Source: Candidatus Rhodoferax mariagerensis
Lineage (GTDB): Bacteria > Pseudomonadota > Gammaproteobacteria > Burkholderiales > Burkholderiaceae_C
Assembly (NCBI GenBank): GCA_016719055.1
Contig: JADKAW010000005.1
Location: 62,001-126,000, forward strand
Direction of reading: 5' to 3'
DNA length: 64,000 bases
Part shown: in pieces, positions 8,780 through 18,197 of the stretch
Position numbering within the stretch: position 1 is the first letter of the stretch
Layout: each line of letters starts with the position of its first letter
Position numbers and translations under genes: made by a program
Notes under the pieces: generated by a model
What the model saw: the letters and a program-made list of their open reading frames with translations, nothing else
The model's database searches: none
Told to the model about the DNA's origin: nothing

Positions 8780-9442
8780 ATGAAAAAACTGCTTGTATTA
8801 ACCGCCCTGGTGGCCACCGGTGGCGCTTGCCTGGCCCAGGAGATGAACCGTGATATGGGCAGGGTCTTGTCATCCACCCCGATCTGGCAGCAGGTGGGTG
8901 TGCCGCAGCAGGTGTGTACCACCGAGCAAATGCCGGTGTACCAGCCCCGCACTGGAGCCGGTGCGGTGATTGGGGCGCTGGCCGGTGGTGCCATGGCCAA
9001 CGCTGCCAGCCACGGGTCGGGCCAGGCGGCCGCCACCCTGCTGGGCCTGTTTGGTGGTGCCGTAATTGGCGACCACCTTGAGGGCCCAAGCGCCAGCACC
9101 CAGATGCAAAACGTGCAGCGCTGTTCAACCCAGACCTTTTTTGAGACCCGTGTGGTGGGCTACAACGTGGTGTATGAATTTGCTGGCAAGCAATACAGCA
9201 CACAAATGTCACACGACCCGGGGCCCAGCATCGCCCTGCAATTGACGCCGATAGGTGCCAGCACTGCGCCCCCGCCAGCCACCAGCTGGACACCTCCGAT
9301 GCAAGCCTACACGCCGCCCGAACAGGTGATCGTGATGCCACCGCCGGTGTACTACAACCCGCGCCCCTACCCACCGGTAACGCTGAACCTGGGCTTTGGG
9401 TATTGGGGCGGCTACCGTAGCGGGCACTGGCATCGGCGATAA
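8780..9442 (+). CDS. Exported glycine-zipper 2TM-like protein
   Basis: A 220-residue protein with a clear signal peptide (MKKLLVLTALVATGGACLAQ) and a GAGAVIGALAGGAMANA segment followed by LLGLFGGAVIGDHL. This is the glycine-zipper pattern of the 17 kDa surface antigen / SlyB group. The C-terminal third is rich in proline and tyrosine (YNPRPYPPVTLNLGFGYWGG). It is probably periplasmic or outer-membrane associated. GAAGGAG about eight bases before the ATG supports the start. Its function is unknown. Confidence 0.75.
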   Translation: MKKLLVLTALVATGGACLAQEMNRDMGRVLSSTPIWQQVGVPQQVCTTEQMPVYQPRTGAGAVIGALAGGAMANAASHGSGQAAATLLGLFGGAVIGDHLEGPSASTQMQNVQRCSTQTFFETRVVGYNVVYEFAGKQYSTQMSHDPGPSIALQLTPIGASTAPPPATSWTPPMQAYTPPEQVIVMPPPVYYNPRPYPPVTLNLGFGYWGGYRSGHWHRR

Positions 9443-9558
9443 GGCGGCAAGCATCTTGGCGCAGGTTACGGTGTGCAGACGATCTTGCGTCATAACACCT
9501 CAATGTACCGACCTCATTCTTAAAAATATCTATTAAAAACAACATGCATAGTTAAAAT

Positions 9559-9580
9559 GATTTAAGTCATAACTTAAATC
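9559..9580. promoter_or_regulatory. Palindromic operator candidate at the yjjJ start
   Basis: GATTTAAGT (9559-9567) and ACTTAAATC (9572-9580) are perfect 9-base arms around CATA. The palindrome ends five bases before the ATG at 9586, where a Shine-Dalgarno sequence would normally be, and none is visible. The downstream protein starts with its own winged-helix DNA-binding region, so binding here would repress its own gene directly. Confidence 0.6.
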
Positions 9581-9585
9581 AAAAC

Positions 9586-10977
9586 ATGCGCCCGAGAATC
9601 GAAACAGCTCGCGATTCATTGCCGATGCTGCTGCGGCGCAACCCGGGTGTGCGCGCCACCCAGCTGGCCAGCCTGGCACAGGTCAGCCCTGCCACCATGG
9701 TGCGCATCCTCAAGGAAATGCGTGCCAGCGTTGTCCGTATTGGCAGCACCTCGACAACACGCTACTTTCTGCGCCGCCCATTGCGCGGCATACTGGGTGC
9801 CATCGCCGTCTATGCCATTGATACCCGGGGGCAGGCCTCGCAGGTGGGTGAACTCCAGTTGACCGAGCCTGATGGCACCCTGCTGGATGTTGCTGCGATG
9901 GGATGGGCCGTGGCCCAAGAGTTTGCCAATGGCGTCTGGGCTCACGGCCTGCCCTATCCATTGCAGGACATGAAACCGCAAGGATTTCTGGGTCGCCAGT
10001 TTGCTGCAGCGCAAGCTGGTCAGCTAGGCATCTCTACCAACCCAATGGCGTGGAATGATGACGAGGTGCTCCACGTCCTCACGCACTACGGCATCGACAC
10101 CCCTGGCAACCTGATTTTGGGCGACACCGCGCTGCAACGCTGGTTGCAGACCAAGGCTGCAACACCGGCGTTACTCAACGACAGAACGATTGACGCTGGT
10201 TATGCCGAGCTGGCATCTCAAGCCAGCGCAGGCGGCGCAGCGGGATCAAGTGCAGCGGGTGAGTTCCCAAAATTTACAGCCGTGCGTGAGCTGGCTGGGT
10301 GCCAGACCGAGCACGTCATCGTCAAATACACCGCAGCCGACACTTCCGACACCGTTCAGCGGTGGTCAGATCTGCTGGTGTGCGAGCACCTGGCGCTGCA
10401 AGCCTTGCGCACGGTCGGCAACATCCCAAGTGCGCAAAGTCGAATTTTGCAGTCTGAGGGGCGTACCTTTCTGGAGGTTGAGCGTTTTGATCGGCACGGC
10501 CAATATGGCCGAAGCCCCCTTTGTACCCTGGAAACCATCGAGGCGTCGCTGCTACCAGCGACCAGCAGAGATTGGGGTGATGCAGCCATCATGATGCACA
10601 TGCAGGGATGGCTGAGCGCAGAGGCTATCCACAGTATTCAGGTGATCTGGGTGTTTGGGCGCCTGATTGGAAACTCCGACATGCACCGCGGAAACCTGAG
10701 CTTTGTGCCTACCCTTCCCGTTCAAGTGGCACCGGTCTACGACATGTTGCCCATGATGTTTGCACCTTTGCGTGGAGGAGAGATTCCATCCGTCAACTTT
10801 GCACCTGAATTGCCCATGCCCACTCGCCAACAAGCCTGGGCGCAGGCCAGCGTGGCGGCACAGGCTTTTTGGCAGGCGGCATCCATTGACCCGCGCATCA
10901 GCCAACCGTTCAGGGCCATGTGCGCCGATAACCTCGAAACCTTGAGCCGGCTGATGGACTTGCAAAGGGCATTGTGA
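9586..10977 (+). CDS. yjjJ: HipA-family toxin kinase with fused HTH (YjjJ type)
   Basis: A 463-residue protein matching the YjjJ branch of HipA-like Ser/Thr kinases. Residues ~1-65 form a winged-helix DNA-binding region (GVRATQLASLAQVSPATMVRILKE). The kinase core has ILQSEGRTFLEVERFDRHG, the catalytic loop NSDMHRGNLSF with D365, and the metal-binding VYDMLPMMF with D386. Classical HipA needs a separate HipB antitoxin; here no hipB-like gene is adjacent and the DNA-binding part is fused, as in E. coli YjjJ. Active-site residues look intact. The target is unknown; related enzymes phosphorylate tRNA synthetases. A perfect palindrome overlaps the leader (9559-9580). Confidence 0.85.
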   Translation: MRPRIETARDSLPMLLRRNPGVRATQLASLAQVSPATMVRILKEMRASVVRIGSTSTTRYFLRRPLRGILGAIAVYAIDTRGQASQVGELQLTEPDGTLLDVAAMGWAVAQEFANGVWAHGLPYPLQDMKPQGFLGRQFAAAQAGQLGISTNPMAWNDDEVLHVLTHYGIDTPGNLILGDTALQRWLQTKAATPALLNDRTIDAGYAELASQASAGGAAGSSAAGEFPKFTAVRELAGCQTEHVIVKYTAADTSDTVQRWSDLLVCEHLALQALRTVGNIPSAQSRILQSEGRTFLEVERFDRHGQYGRSPLCTLETIEASLLPATSRDWGDAAIMMHMQGWLSAEAIHSIQVIWVFGRLIGNSDMHRGNLSFVPTLPVQVAPVYDMLPMMFAPLRGGEIPSVNFAPELPMPTRQQAWAQASVAAQAFWQAASIDPRISQPFRAMCADNLETLSRLMDLQRAL

Positions 10978-11110
10978 GATGGCGAACCCATCTGCTCGCA
11001 GACCAGACTGCCAAAACCCGCCAGTGACCTACAGCGCTGCTCGGTCAAGACAGCGGCATGAATGAACCAAAGGTTTCCCACGGCGCTTGAGCAACCTGTT
11101 GCCAGCAGGG

Positions 11111-11175
11111 GATGGGCTGGGGCGGTGGCCGATTTCTGGGCCTTTGACAGTATGAGGCCGCCGCCCCAGCCCATC
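11111..11175. repeat. 20 bp inverted repeat between yjjJ and glcF
   Basis: The arm 11111-11130 (GATGGGCTGGGGCGGTGGCC) and the arm 11156-11175 are reverse complements with a single mismatch, separated by 25 bases. The genes on both sides converge, so it could form a bidirectional stem-loop that stops transcription, although no T-run follows. It may also be a mobile palindromic repeat. The rest of 10978-11279 holds a copy of the dispersed repeat and nothing else I recognise. Confidence 0.6.
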
Positions 11176-11230
11176 TCCTGCCGCGCGCTGATGTCACCCC
11201 AAACCAGCCAGACATTACAAACCTTTTAGC

Positions 11231-11267
11231 ACTCCAGCCTTTGTCCTATAAGCGCTACCAGCTATGA
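11231..11267 (+). repeat. Dispersed ~50 bp repeat, partial copy
   Basis: CTCCAGCCTTTGTCCTATA followed by AGCGCTACCAGCTATGAA follows the dispersed repeat pattern in plus orientation. It lies just beyond the 3' end of glcF. Confidence 0.55.
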
Positions 11268-11279
11268 AGAAAGTAGCGC

Positions 11280-12512
11280 CTAAGGCAAAGCCTCATCCAG
11301 CAACTCAACCCAATGACGCACTGGCGTAGACGTGCCGCTCTGCAGATGGGTGATGCAGCCGATGTTGGCCGACACGATCTGGTCGGGTTTGTCGGGTCCA
11401 AAGGTGCTGTTTAGATGGCCGAGCTTGCGGTCGCGCAGCTGGTACGCAATGGCCGGATTCAGCACGCTGTAGGTGCCTGCCGAGCCACAGCACAGGTGCG
11501 GCTCGCAGCCGGTCAGCCTGACGTTAAACCCCAGCTCACCCATGTATTTCTCAACCCCGCCGCGCAACTGTAGGCCGTGCTGCAGCGAACAGGGCGGGTG
11601 AAACGCGATGCGGCTGGCCTTGGCTTTGACGCGCCCATGCAGCTTCTGGCTCAGCTCTGGCAGCCATTCACTGATGTCTTGCGTAAGCTCGCTGATGCGT
11701 TTGGCCTTGGCGGCATAAGCCGGGTCGTCGCGCAAGATGTAGCCGTAGTCCTTGACCGTGACGCCACAGCCCGAGGCGTTCATGACGATGCCTTCCACAC
11801 CGCGCGACACAAACGGCCACCAGGCGTCGATGTTGGCACGCATCTGGGCCATGCCACCGTCGTGATCGTTCAGGTGAAACTTGACGGCACCGCAGCAACC
11901 GGCCTTGGGCACCACCAGGGTTTGCACACCAATGGCGTCCAGCACGCGCACCGTGGCGCTGTTGATGTTGGGGCTCATGCTGGGCTGCACGCAGCCCGCC
12001 AGCATCAGCACCTTGCGCTCGTGAGTGCGGGTGGGCCAGTGCTTGGCAGACTGTTTGGCGGGCACCTTGTTTTTCAGCGCCTTGGGCAACATGGGCCGCA
12101 GCATCTGGCCCATGGCCATGGCCGGACCAAACGCGGGTGACGGCAAACCCTCTTTGAGCGACCAGCGCAGCGCCCGCTCGGTGGCTGGGCGCGGCACCTG
12201 CTGGTCGACCAGCTTGCGGCCAATGTCCAGCAGATGACCATATTGCACGCCACTGGGGCAGGTGGTTTCGCAGTTGCGACAGGTCAGGCAGCGGTCCAGG
12301 TGCTGCTGGGTTTTGCGCGTGGGCACCGTGCCTTCCAGCACCTGCTTCATCAGATAGATGCGGCCGCGCGGTCCGTCCAGCTCATCGCCGAGCAACTGGT
12401 AGGTGGGACAGGTGGCGGTGCAAAAGCCGCAGTGCACACATTTGCGCAAAATGGCCTCGGCGGCCATGCCATCCGAAGTGCCCTGGTATTGGGGTGCGAG
12501 TTGGGTTTGCAT
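11280..12512 (-). CDS. glcF: Glycolate oxidase iron-sulfur subunit GlcF
   Basis: A 410-residue subunit that passes electrons from glycolate oxidation (to glyoxylate) towards the respiratory chain. It has two ferredoxin-type 4Fe-4S motifs, CVHCGFCTATCP (C25, C28, C31, C35) and CLTCRNCETTCP (C75, C78, C81, C85). Two CCG domains follow (AGCCGAVKFHLND and LCCGSAGTYSV), as in the GlcF/LutA/HdrB group. Length and layout are normal. It starts 12 bases after the stop of glcE and should be co-transcribed with it. Confidence 0.93.
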   Translation of the reverse strand: MQTQLAPQYQGTSDGMAAEAILRKCVHCGFCTATCPTYQLLGDELDGPRGRIYLMKQVLEGTVPTRKTQQHLDRCLTCRNCETTCPSGVQYGHLLDIGRKLVDQQVPRPATERALRWSLKEGLPSPAFGPAMAMGQMLRPMLPKALKNKVPAKQSAKHWPTRTHERKVLMLAGCVQPSMSPNINSATVRVLDAIGVQTLVVPKAGCCGAVKFHLNDHDGGMAQMRANIDAWWPFVSRGVEGIVMNASGCGVTVKDYGYILRDDPAYAAKAKRISELTQDISEWLPELSQKLHGRVKAKASRIAFHPPCSLQHGLQLRGGVEKYMGELGFNVRLTGCEPHLCCGSAGTYSVLNPAIAYQLRDRKLGHLNSTFGPDKPDQIVSANIGCITHLQSGTSTPVRHWVELLDEALP

Positions 12513-12524
12513 GGGTGGGCAAGC

Positions 12525-13670
12525 CTACAGGTTGGGGTACAAACGCCCGGGGTTAAAGATGCCTGCCGGATCAAACTCGGCCTTGAGCCGCTGCTGAATC
12601 GCCAGTAGCGCCGGACTTAGAGCATCAAATATGCCACTAGCCCTTGTCGTACCTGCGCCAGCTCCTATGAATAAAGTAGCGCTTCCACCCACTTCTGCTG
12701 CCGCTCGACGCAACTGTTGTTGGGCGCTGACGGGTGCCCATAACCAGCGCTGGCCACCGTGCCATTCCACCAGTTGCGCCCAGGGCAGGTTCAGCACCGG
12801 GGCGGTCTGCGGCAAGCTCAGTCGCCACAGCACCCGTGGCTCAGCGCCGGTGGGCTGGGTAAAAAACGGCAGACGCTGGTCGCGGCTGGCCGCCCAGTCG
12901 GCACCGGCCTGCGCATTGTCCATGGTCTGACCGGGCAGGTCTTGCAACATTTTCTGGGTGGCAGACGCCACCGCAGCGGCAGCGCCGCGCAAGCGCACAA
13001 AAAGCAGCTCGGGCGCACCTGGCGCGGTATCGTCCTGCACCCAGCAACTGGCGTTCAAGGGCAGTGGCTGGCCGCCCCAGCGGTGCAACTGCGCCAGCGC
13101 CGCTGCCTGATCCACCTGAAACACCAGCGTGGCCTCGGCAGGCGCCACCGGTAGCACTTTTAACGAGAGATCGGTCAGCACCCCCAGCGTACCCAGGCTG
13201 CCAACCATCAACCGCGTGACGTCGTAACCGGCCACATTTTTCATCACCTGGCCACCAAAGGTCAGGTGCTCGGCGCGGCCGTTGAGCAGTTGCACACCCA
13301 GAACATAGTCGCGCACACCACCGGTATTGGCCCGCGCCGGGCCACTCAAACCGGCGGCCACCATGCCGCCGCAGGTGCCACCACCTGATCCATTGACCTG
13401 GCCAAAACGTGGCGGCTCAAACGCCAGACACTGGCCTTTTTCAGCCAGCGTGGCCTCCAGTTCGACCAACGGTGTGCCGGCACGCACCGTGACGACCAGC
13501 TCGGTGGGTTCGTAACTGGTGATGCCACTCAGACTGCGGGTGTCGAGCAGGTCGCCTTGCGTGACTTCGCCATAGAAGTCTTTGCTGCCGTGCCCACGGA
13601 TGCGCAGCGGGGTTTTGGCAGCCGTGGCCGTGCGAATCTGGTCGGTGAGGTGTTGCAGTGCGGTGTCCAT
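12525..13670 (-). CDS. glcE: Glycolate oxidase FAD-binding subunit GlcE
   Basis: A 381-residue FAD_binding_4 protein of the glycolate oxidase complex. The PP-loop region (LVVTVRAGTPLVELEATLAE) and GQVNGSGGGTCGGMVAAGLS bind FAD, and AEFDPAGIFNPGRLYPNL is the standard C-terminal motif of GlcD/GlcE proteins. Residues ~331-348 (FIGAGAGTTRASGIFDA) are encoded by a copy of the dispersed repeat at 12627-12681, inserted in frame just before the C-terminal helix. GlcD, the larger FAD subunit normally encoded next to it, is absent from the window; the defence island begins 108 bases upstream. Confidence 0.9.
   Translation of the reverse strand: MDTALQHLTDQIRTATAAKTPLRIRGHGSKDFYGEVTQGDLLDTRSLSGITSYEPTELVVTVRAGTPLVELEATLAEKGQCLAFEPPRFGQVNGSGGGTCGGMVAAGLSGPARANTGGVRDYVLGVQLLNGRAEHLTFGGQVMKNVAGYDVTRLMVGSLGTLGVLTDLSLKVLPVAPAEATLVFQVDQAAALAQLHRWGGQPLPLNASCWVQDDTAPGAPELLFVRLRGAAAAVASATQKMLQDLPGQTMDNAQAGADWAASRDQRLPFFTQPTGAEPRVLWRLSLPQTAPVLNLPWAQLVEWHGGQRWLWAPVSAQQQLRRAAAEVGGSATLFIGAGAGTTRASGIFDALSPALLAIQQRLKAEFDPAGIFNPGRLYPNL
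12627..12681 (+). repeat. Dispersed repeat inside glcE (in frame)
   Basis: AAATATGCCACTAGCCCTTG, then TGCGCCAGCTCCTATGAATA on the plus strand, matches the repeat pattern. On the coding (minus) strand it encodes FIGAGAGTTRASGIFD, almost the same peptide as another copy encodes in the DUF547 gene at 38343. Confidence 0.7.
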
Positions 13671-13777
13671 GGCATGCCAGGCTGAGAAAGATGGGCAATG
13701 TTAGGGCCAAGTCAGCCGCTGCCGCTTGAATTTTTTGAAACAGCCGTGTTCGCAAATTTACGGTGCCAGAGGAGACG

Positions 13778-16700
13778 TTACCCCCAAGCCTCACCCATCA
13801 CCTGCGCTTGCTGCAGCACCAGTTCCACCGCGGCGTCCTGCTGATCAGGCGGGTACTTGTACTTTCGCAAAATCCGTTTCACCATCAGCCGCAGCTTGGC
13901 CCGCACGCTCTCGCGCTCTGACCAGTCCACGCTCAGGCTCTGGCGCAGGTTTTCGGTCAGTTCATGGGCGATCTTTTTCAGGGTTTCGTCGGTCAGCTCG
14001 CGCACGGCGGACTCGTTGGTGGCCAGCGCATCGTAGAACTTGACCTCGTCTTCGCTCAGGCCCAACGCATCACCCCGGCTGGCGGCCTCACGGAACTTTT
14101 TGGCCATTTCGACCAGTTCCTCCATCACCTGGGCGGTTTCGATGCTGCGGTTCTGGTAGCGGGTGATGACGTTGGACAGCAGTTCTGAGAATTTCTTGTC
14201 CTGTACCACGTTGCTGGCAAAGCGGCTTTTGATTTCACCCTCCAGCAGCCGCTCCAACAGTTCGACCGCCAGATTCCTTTCAGGCAGGTTTCTGACCTGG
14301 GCCAGAAACTCGTCGTCCAGCAGGCCGATATTGGGCTTGTCCAGCCCGACCGCATCAAAGATGTCCACCACGCGCTCGGATACCACGGCGGAATTGATGA
14401 TCTGGCGGATGGCCAGCTCGCGCACCTCGTCGGTCTTCTTCTGGGCGCTGAGTCCTTTCTTGGTCAGGATGACCTTGACCGCCTGCATAAACGCCACCTC
14501 TTCGCGCACCGCCTTGGCCTCGTCGAGCGTGCAGCACAGCGTGAAGGCTTTGCTCATGGCCAGGGCCACATCGGCAAAGCGCTTTTTGCCATCTTTGATG
14601 CCCAGCACATGGTTGGCAGCACCGGCCAGGGTTTTGTGGCCGCCGGTCAAGAAGCCGCTGTAATCAAAGCCGTGCAGCATGGCGCGCAGCACATCGACCT
14701 TTTCCATCAGCACGCTGTAGGCTTCTGCTGCGTCCACCGTGGGTCGGCCCCGGCCGCTTGCCTGGGTGTATTCCTTCATCGCGGCTTTGAGCTCATTGCC
14801 AATGCCGATGTAGTCCACCACCAGGCCGCCCTGCTTGTCCTTGAAGACACGGTTGACGCGGGCAATGGCCTGCATCAGGTTATGGCCCTTCATGGGCTTG
14901 TCCGCGTACAGGGTGTGCACGCAGGGTGCGTCAAAGCCGGTCAGCCACATGTCGCGCACGATTACCAGTCGTAGCGGATCAGCCGGGTCTTTGAAGCGCT
15001 TTTCCAGTCGCTTTTTGGTCTGGCTGCTGTAAATGTGCGGGCGCAGCAGCGCCTTGTCACTGGCCGAGCCGGTCATCACGATCTTGATGGCACCTTGTTC
15101 GGGATCGGCACTGTGCCAGTCGGGGCGCAGCCGGGTGATCTCGTTGTACAGGTGCACACAAATGTCGCGGCTCATGGCCACGATCATGGCTTTGCCGGTC
15201 TGCGCCTTGTTGCGCTCTTCAAAGTGATTGACCAGGTCAGCTGCCACACTGGCCACGCGCGGCTCGGCACCCACTACCTTTTCCAGCGCGGCCCAGTGGC
15301 TTTTCAGGCGCGACTGGTCGCTCATCGCTTCGTCTTCGGTCAGCTCGTCCACCTCGTCGTCGATGTGCGCGAGGTCAGCCGGGTTCAGGCTGAGTTTGGC
15401 CAGACGCGACTCGTAATAGATGGCCACCGTCGCACCGTCTTCCTTGGCCTGCTGCATGTCATACACATGGATGTAATCGCCAAACACGGCGCGGGTGTCC
15501 CGGTCGGTGCTGCTGACGGGCGTGCCGGTGAAGGCGACAAAGGTGGCGTTGGGCAGTGCATCGCGCAGGTGCTGGGCATAGCCGACCTGGTAGCGCTCGG
15601 TTGCTGCGCCGGTTTGGTACGCTGGCGGCACAAACTCCACGCGGTGGCTGGCCGCCACACCATCGCCAGTCGCTATTATTCTGGTAGCTTTTGGCGCTTT
15701 ATCCATAAGGGCTACAGGCACATTTGGCTTAAACTTTGTAGCAGATGTCGATTTGCGTGTCTTGAGCTTGGCCTCAAAGCCGTATTGCGTGCGGTGGGCT
15801 TCGTCGGCGATCACCACAATGTTGCTGCGCTCGGACAACACCGGAAACAGGTCTTCATCCTCACCCGGCATGAACTTCTGGATGGTGGCAAACACAATGC
15901 CGCCCGATGGTCGGTTGCTCAGCAGCCGCCGCAGCTCTTGCCGCGTCGTGGCCTGCACCGGCTGCTCGCGCAGCAGGTCTTGCGCCAGGCAAAACACGCC
16001 AAACAACTGGCCGTCCAGGTCATTGCGGTCGGTGATGACGACGATGGTGGGGTTTTCCATGGCGGGTTCCTGCATCACCCGCGCCGCAAAGCAGGTCATG
16101 GTGATGCTTTTGCCGCTGCCCTGGGTGTGCCAGACCACGCCGCCTTTTTGACTGCCGCCGGGGCGCGATGCTGCCACCACCTGCCCGATGGCCAGCCGCA
16201 CGGCGTGAAACTGGTGGTACCCGGCAATCTTCTTGACCAGACCGCCATCGTCTTCAAACAGCACAAAGTAACGCAGGTAGTCCAGCAGGTATTGGGGGCC
16301 AGCACACCACGCACCAGGGTTTGCAGTTCGTTGAACTCGCCCAGCGGGTCAAGCGTGATGCCGTCGATGGTGCGCCAGGCCATAAAGCGCTCGGCATTGG
16401 CGGACAGTGACCCCATCAGCGCCTCGGTGCCGTCGGTGATGACCAGCACCTCGTTGTACTGAAATACGTCGGGGATTTGCTCTTTGTAGGTCTGGATTTG
16501 GTCATACGCCTTCCAGACGTCCGCATTCAGGTCAGCCGGGTTTTTAAGCTCCAGCAGCACCAGCGGCAGGCCGTTGACAAACAGCATGATGTCGGGGCGG
16601 CGGGTGTGGTGCGGGCCTTTGATGCTGAACTGATTGACCGCCAGCCACTCGTTGCGTTGCGGATTGGCCCAGTCAATCAGCCGCACAAAGTCACCCCGGG

Positions 16701-17019
16701 TCTGGCCGTCTTTCTGGTACTGCACCGGCACGCCGGTGACCAGCAGGCGGTGAAAGTGCTGGTTGGCGCTCAGCAGCGCCGCAATGCCAAGGTCCAGAAT
16801 CTGCTTAAGCGCGTCTTCAAGGGCGGCGGTGGGCACATTGGGGTTGAGCCGAAGAATGGCTTCACGCAGGCGAAATGGCAGCACCACCTGTCGGTAGTGG
16901 CTGCGCTCTGGCTTGATGCCATCGTGGGCGATGTCGGGGCCGTACAGATGCGTATAGCCCACATCGGCCAGCCAGCCCAGTGTTTCCTGTTCGAGTTGGT
17001 CTTCGGTCATGACAGTCAT
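13778..17019 (-). pseudogene. hsdR: Type I restriction endonuclease subunit R, single frameshift
   Basis: Two overlapping reading frames (17019-16096 and 16264-13778) together encode a ~1080-residue HsdR. The N-terminal part has the nuclease domain with PDIMLFVNGLPLVLLELK (PD...ExK). The second has the motor, with VVWHTQGSGKSITM (Walker A) and VVIADEAHRTQYGF (DEAH), plus a helical C-terminus. The frame breaks at a run of five G (16294-16298, plus strand); one more base would join VRGVLAP to QYLLDYLRYFVLFEDDGG. As read, HsdR is split before its motor, so restriction would be lost. A copy of the dispersed repeat at 15671-15733 is read through in frame (NVPVALMDKAPKATR). A real mutation or a homopolymer error are both possible. 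Confidence 0.88.
15671..15733 (-). repeat. Dispersed repeat inside hsdR (in frame)
   Basis: On the minus strand it contains AAATGTGCCTGTAGCCCTTA, then TGGATAAAGCG, matching the dispersed repeat. The coding strand translates it as NVPVALMDKAPKATRIIA, lying between the DEAH motif and the following helicase motifs. The MDKAxxAT peptide recurs in other copies. Confidence 0.7.
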
Positions 17020-17069
17020 GTAAAGAAAGTTAGCACGACAGGCTTATCATTAAAAATAAAACCAAATTT

Positions 17070-17097
17070 TTTTACATGATGTGTGGGTCATGTAAAA
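17070..17097. promoter_or_regulatory. Perfect 10 bp inverted repeat upstream of hsdR
   Basis: TTTTACATGA (17070-17079) and TCATGTAAAA (17088-17097) are exact reverse complements with an 8-base spacer, placed between the fic stop and the hsdR start. The hsdR start codon itself lies in another TTTACATGA. An operator for hsdR, or a terminator-like stem after fic, are the obvious readings. Confidence 0.5.
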
Positions 17098-17114
17098 ACT
17101 CTGACCATCACAGA

Positions 17115-18197
17115 TCACCGCGCCAGTGCTTCAAAAAAAGCATCGTTGATGAAATAGTTTTCCCGCCATACCGCCTGCTCACGCAGCAAACCTGCCGCCA
17201 CCAAAGCACGCAAGTACTTGGTGCAAGTGGGCCTGGAGCCCAAGCCAGCCTCCTCCAGAAAACGCACTTTGCAATACGGGTGCCGAAACACCACGTCCAA
17301 AATGGCGGGCACCTGCACCTTGGGCAGTACCTTTTCTGCTTGTGCGCTGGCGGCCTGCATCAGGTCCATCACGGCGCGTATGCGCTGGCGGGTCAGATAG
17401 GCCATGGTCTCAACCCCACGCAACATGTACAGCACCCACGCCTCCCACTCGCCACGCTCGGTGACGGCTGTCAGGCCACGGTAGTAGGCGCTCTTGTTTT
17501 CGATGATGTAGCCCGACAAATAGAGAATGGGCACGTCCAGCAAGGCCTCAGACTGCAACTGCAAAATGTTCAAAATCCGCCCCACGCGGCCGTTGCCATC
17601 GGGAAACGGATGAATGGCCTCAAACTGATAGTGCATCACCGCCATGCGCACCAGCGGGTCCAGCTCTGAGGGCTCATTCATGAACCGTTCCAGATTGGCT
17701 AGCTTGTCCCGAATCACGCCTTCGCCCTCGGGCGGGCAATACACCACCGCACCAGTGGCCGGATTGGCCAGTTTGGTGCCAGATGTGCGCCGAACCCCAT
17801 CGTCTGCCTGTTTGACGGTTTGGTAAAGAGCCTCGAAAAGCCGTGTGGTCAGCGGCATGCCCTGCTTGATCCACTGGTGCCCCTGCCAGAGTGCGTCCTT
17901 GTAGCGCAGCACCTCCTTGGTCTGTGCGCTGGCTCCCTCACCACCATTGGCAAACCCACGAAACAAATCGTCGTTGGTGGTGACGATGTTTTCGATCTCT
18001 GACGACAGTTTGGCCTCTTGCAAACCAATGGCCTGAATCAGGACACCCTGGTTTGGCAATCGCTGCGCCGCACCTTTGAGCTCAGCCAGCGCGGTGCGAG
18101 CGGCAATGACCTGCTTGAGCACCGCCTTGGTTTCCAGGTCAACTGGTGGTGGCAGCAAAGGCAAATCGTTGAAAGGACGCTGACTGTCGAACGGCAT
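17115..18197 (-). CDS. Fic family protein with N-terminal inhibitory motif
   Basis: A 360-residue Fic protein, expected to transfer AMP or another nucleotide to a protein hydroxyl. The catalytic motif HPFPDGNGRVGR is intact (H196 to R207). Near the N-terminus SSEIEN (S65 to N70) fits the (S/T)xxxE(G/N) inhibitory helix of class II Fic proteins, so self-inhibition through E69 is likely. The C-terminal ~80 residues look like a winged-helix region (VRFLEEAGLGSRPTCTKYLR). It lies between hsdR and a Schlafen-like gene within the type I RM locus. The target is unknown. Confidence 0.88.
   Translation of the reverse strand: MPFDSQRPFNDLPLLPPPVDLETKAVLKQVIAARTALAELKGAAQRLPNQGVLIQAIGLQEAKLSSEIENIVTTNDDLFRGFANGGEGASAQTKEVLRYKDALWQGHQWIKQGMPLTTRLFEALYQTVKQADDGVRRTSGTKLANPATGAVVYCPPEGEGVIRDKLANLERFMNEPSELDPLVRMAVMHYQFEAIHPFPDGNGRVGRILNILQLQSEALLDVPILYLSGYIIENKSAYYRGLTAVTERGEWEAWVLYMLRGVETMAYLTRQRIRAVMDLMQAASAQAEKVLPKVQVPAILDVVFRHPYCKVRFLEEAGLGSRPTCTKYLRALVAAGLLREQAVWRENYFINDAFFEALAR

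Noticed and set aside
13671..13777. Possible terminator between hsdR and glcE
   Set aside because: The 107 bases include TTTTTTG, but I found no stem long enough to call a terminator.
15035..16462. 475-codon open frame on the plus strand
   Set aside because: It lies antisense to hsdR, whose motifs are certain. The translation shows no family features and is a by-product of high-GC coding bias.
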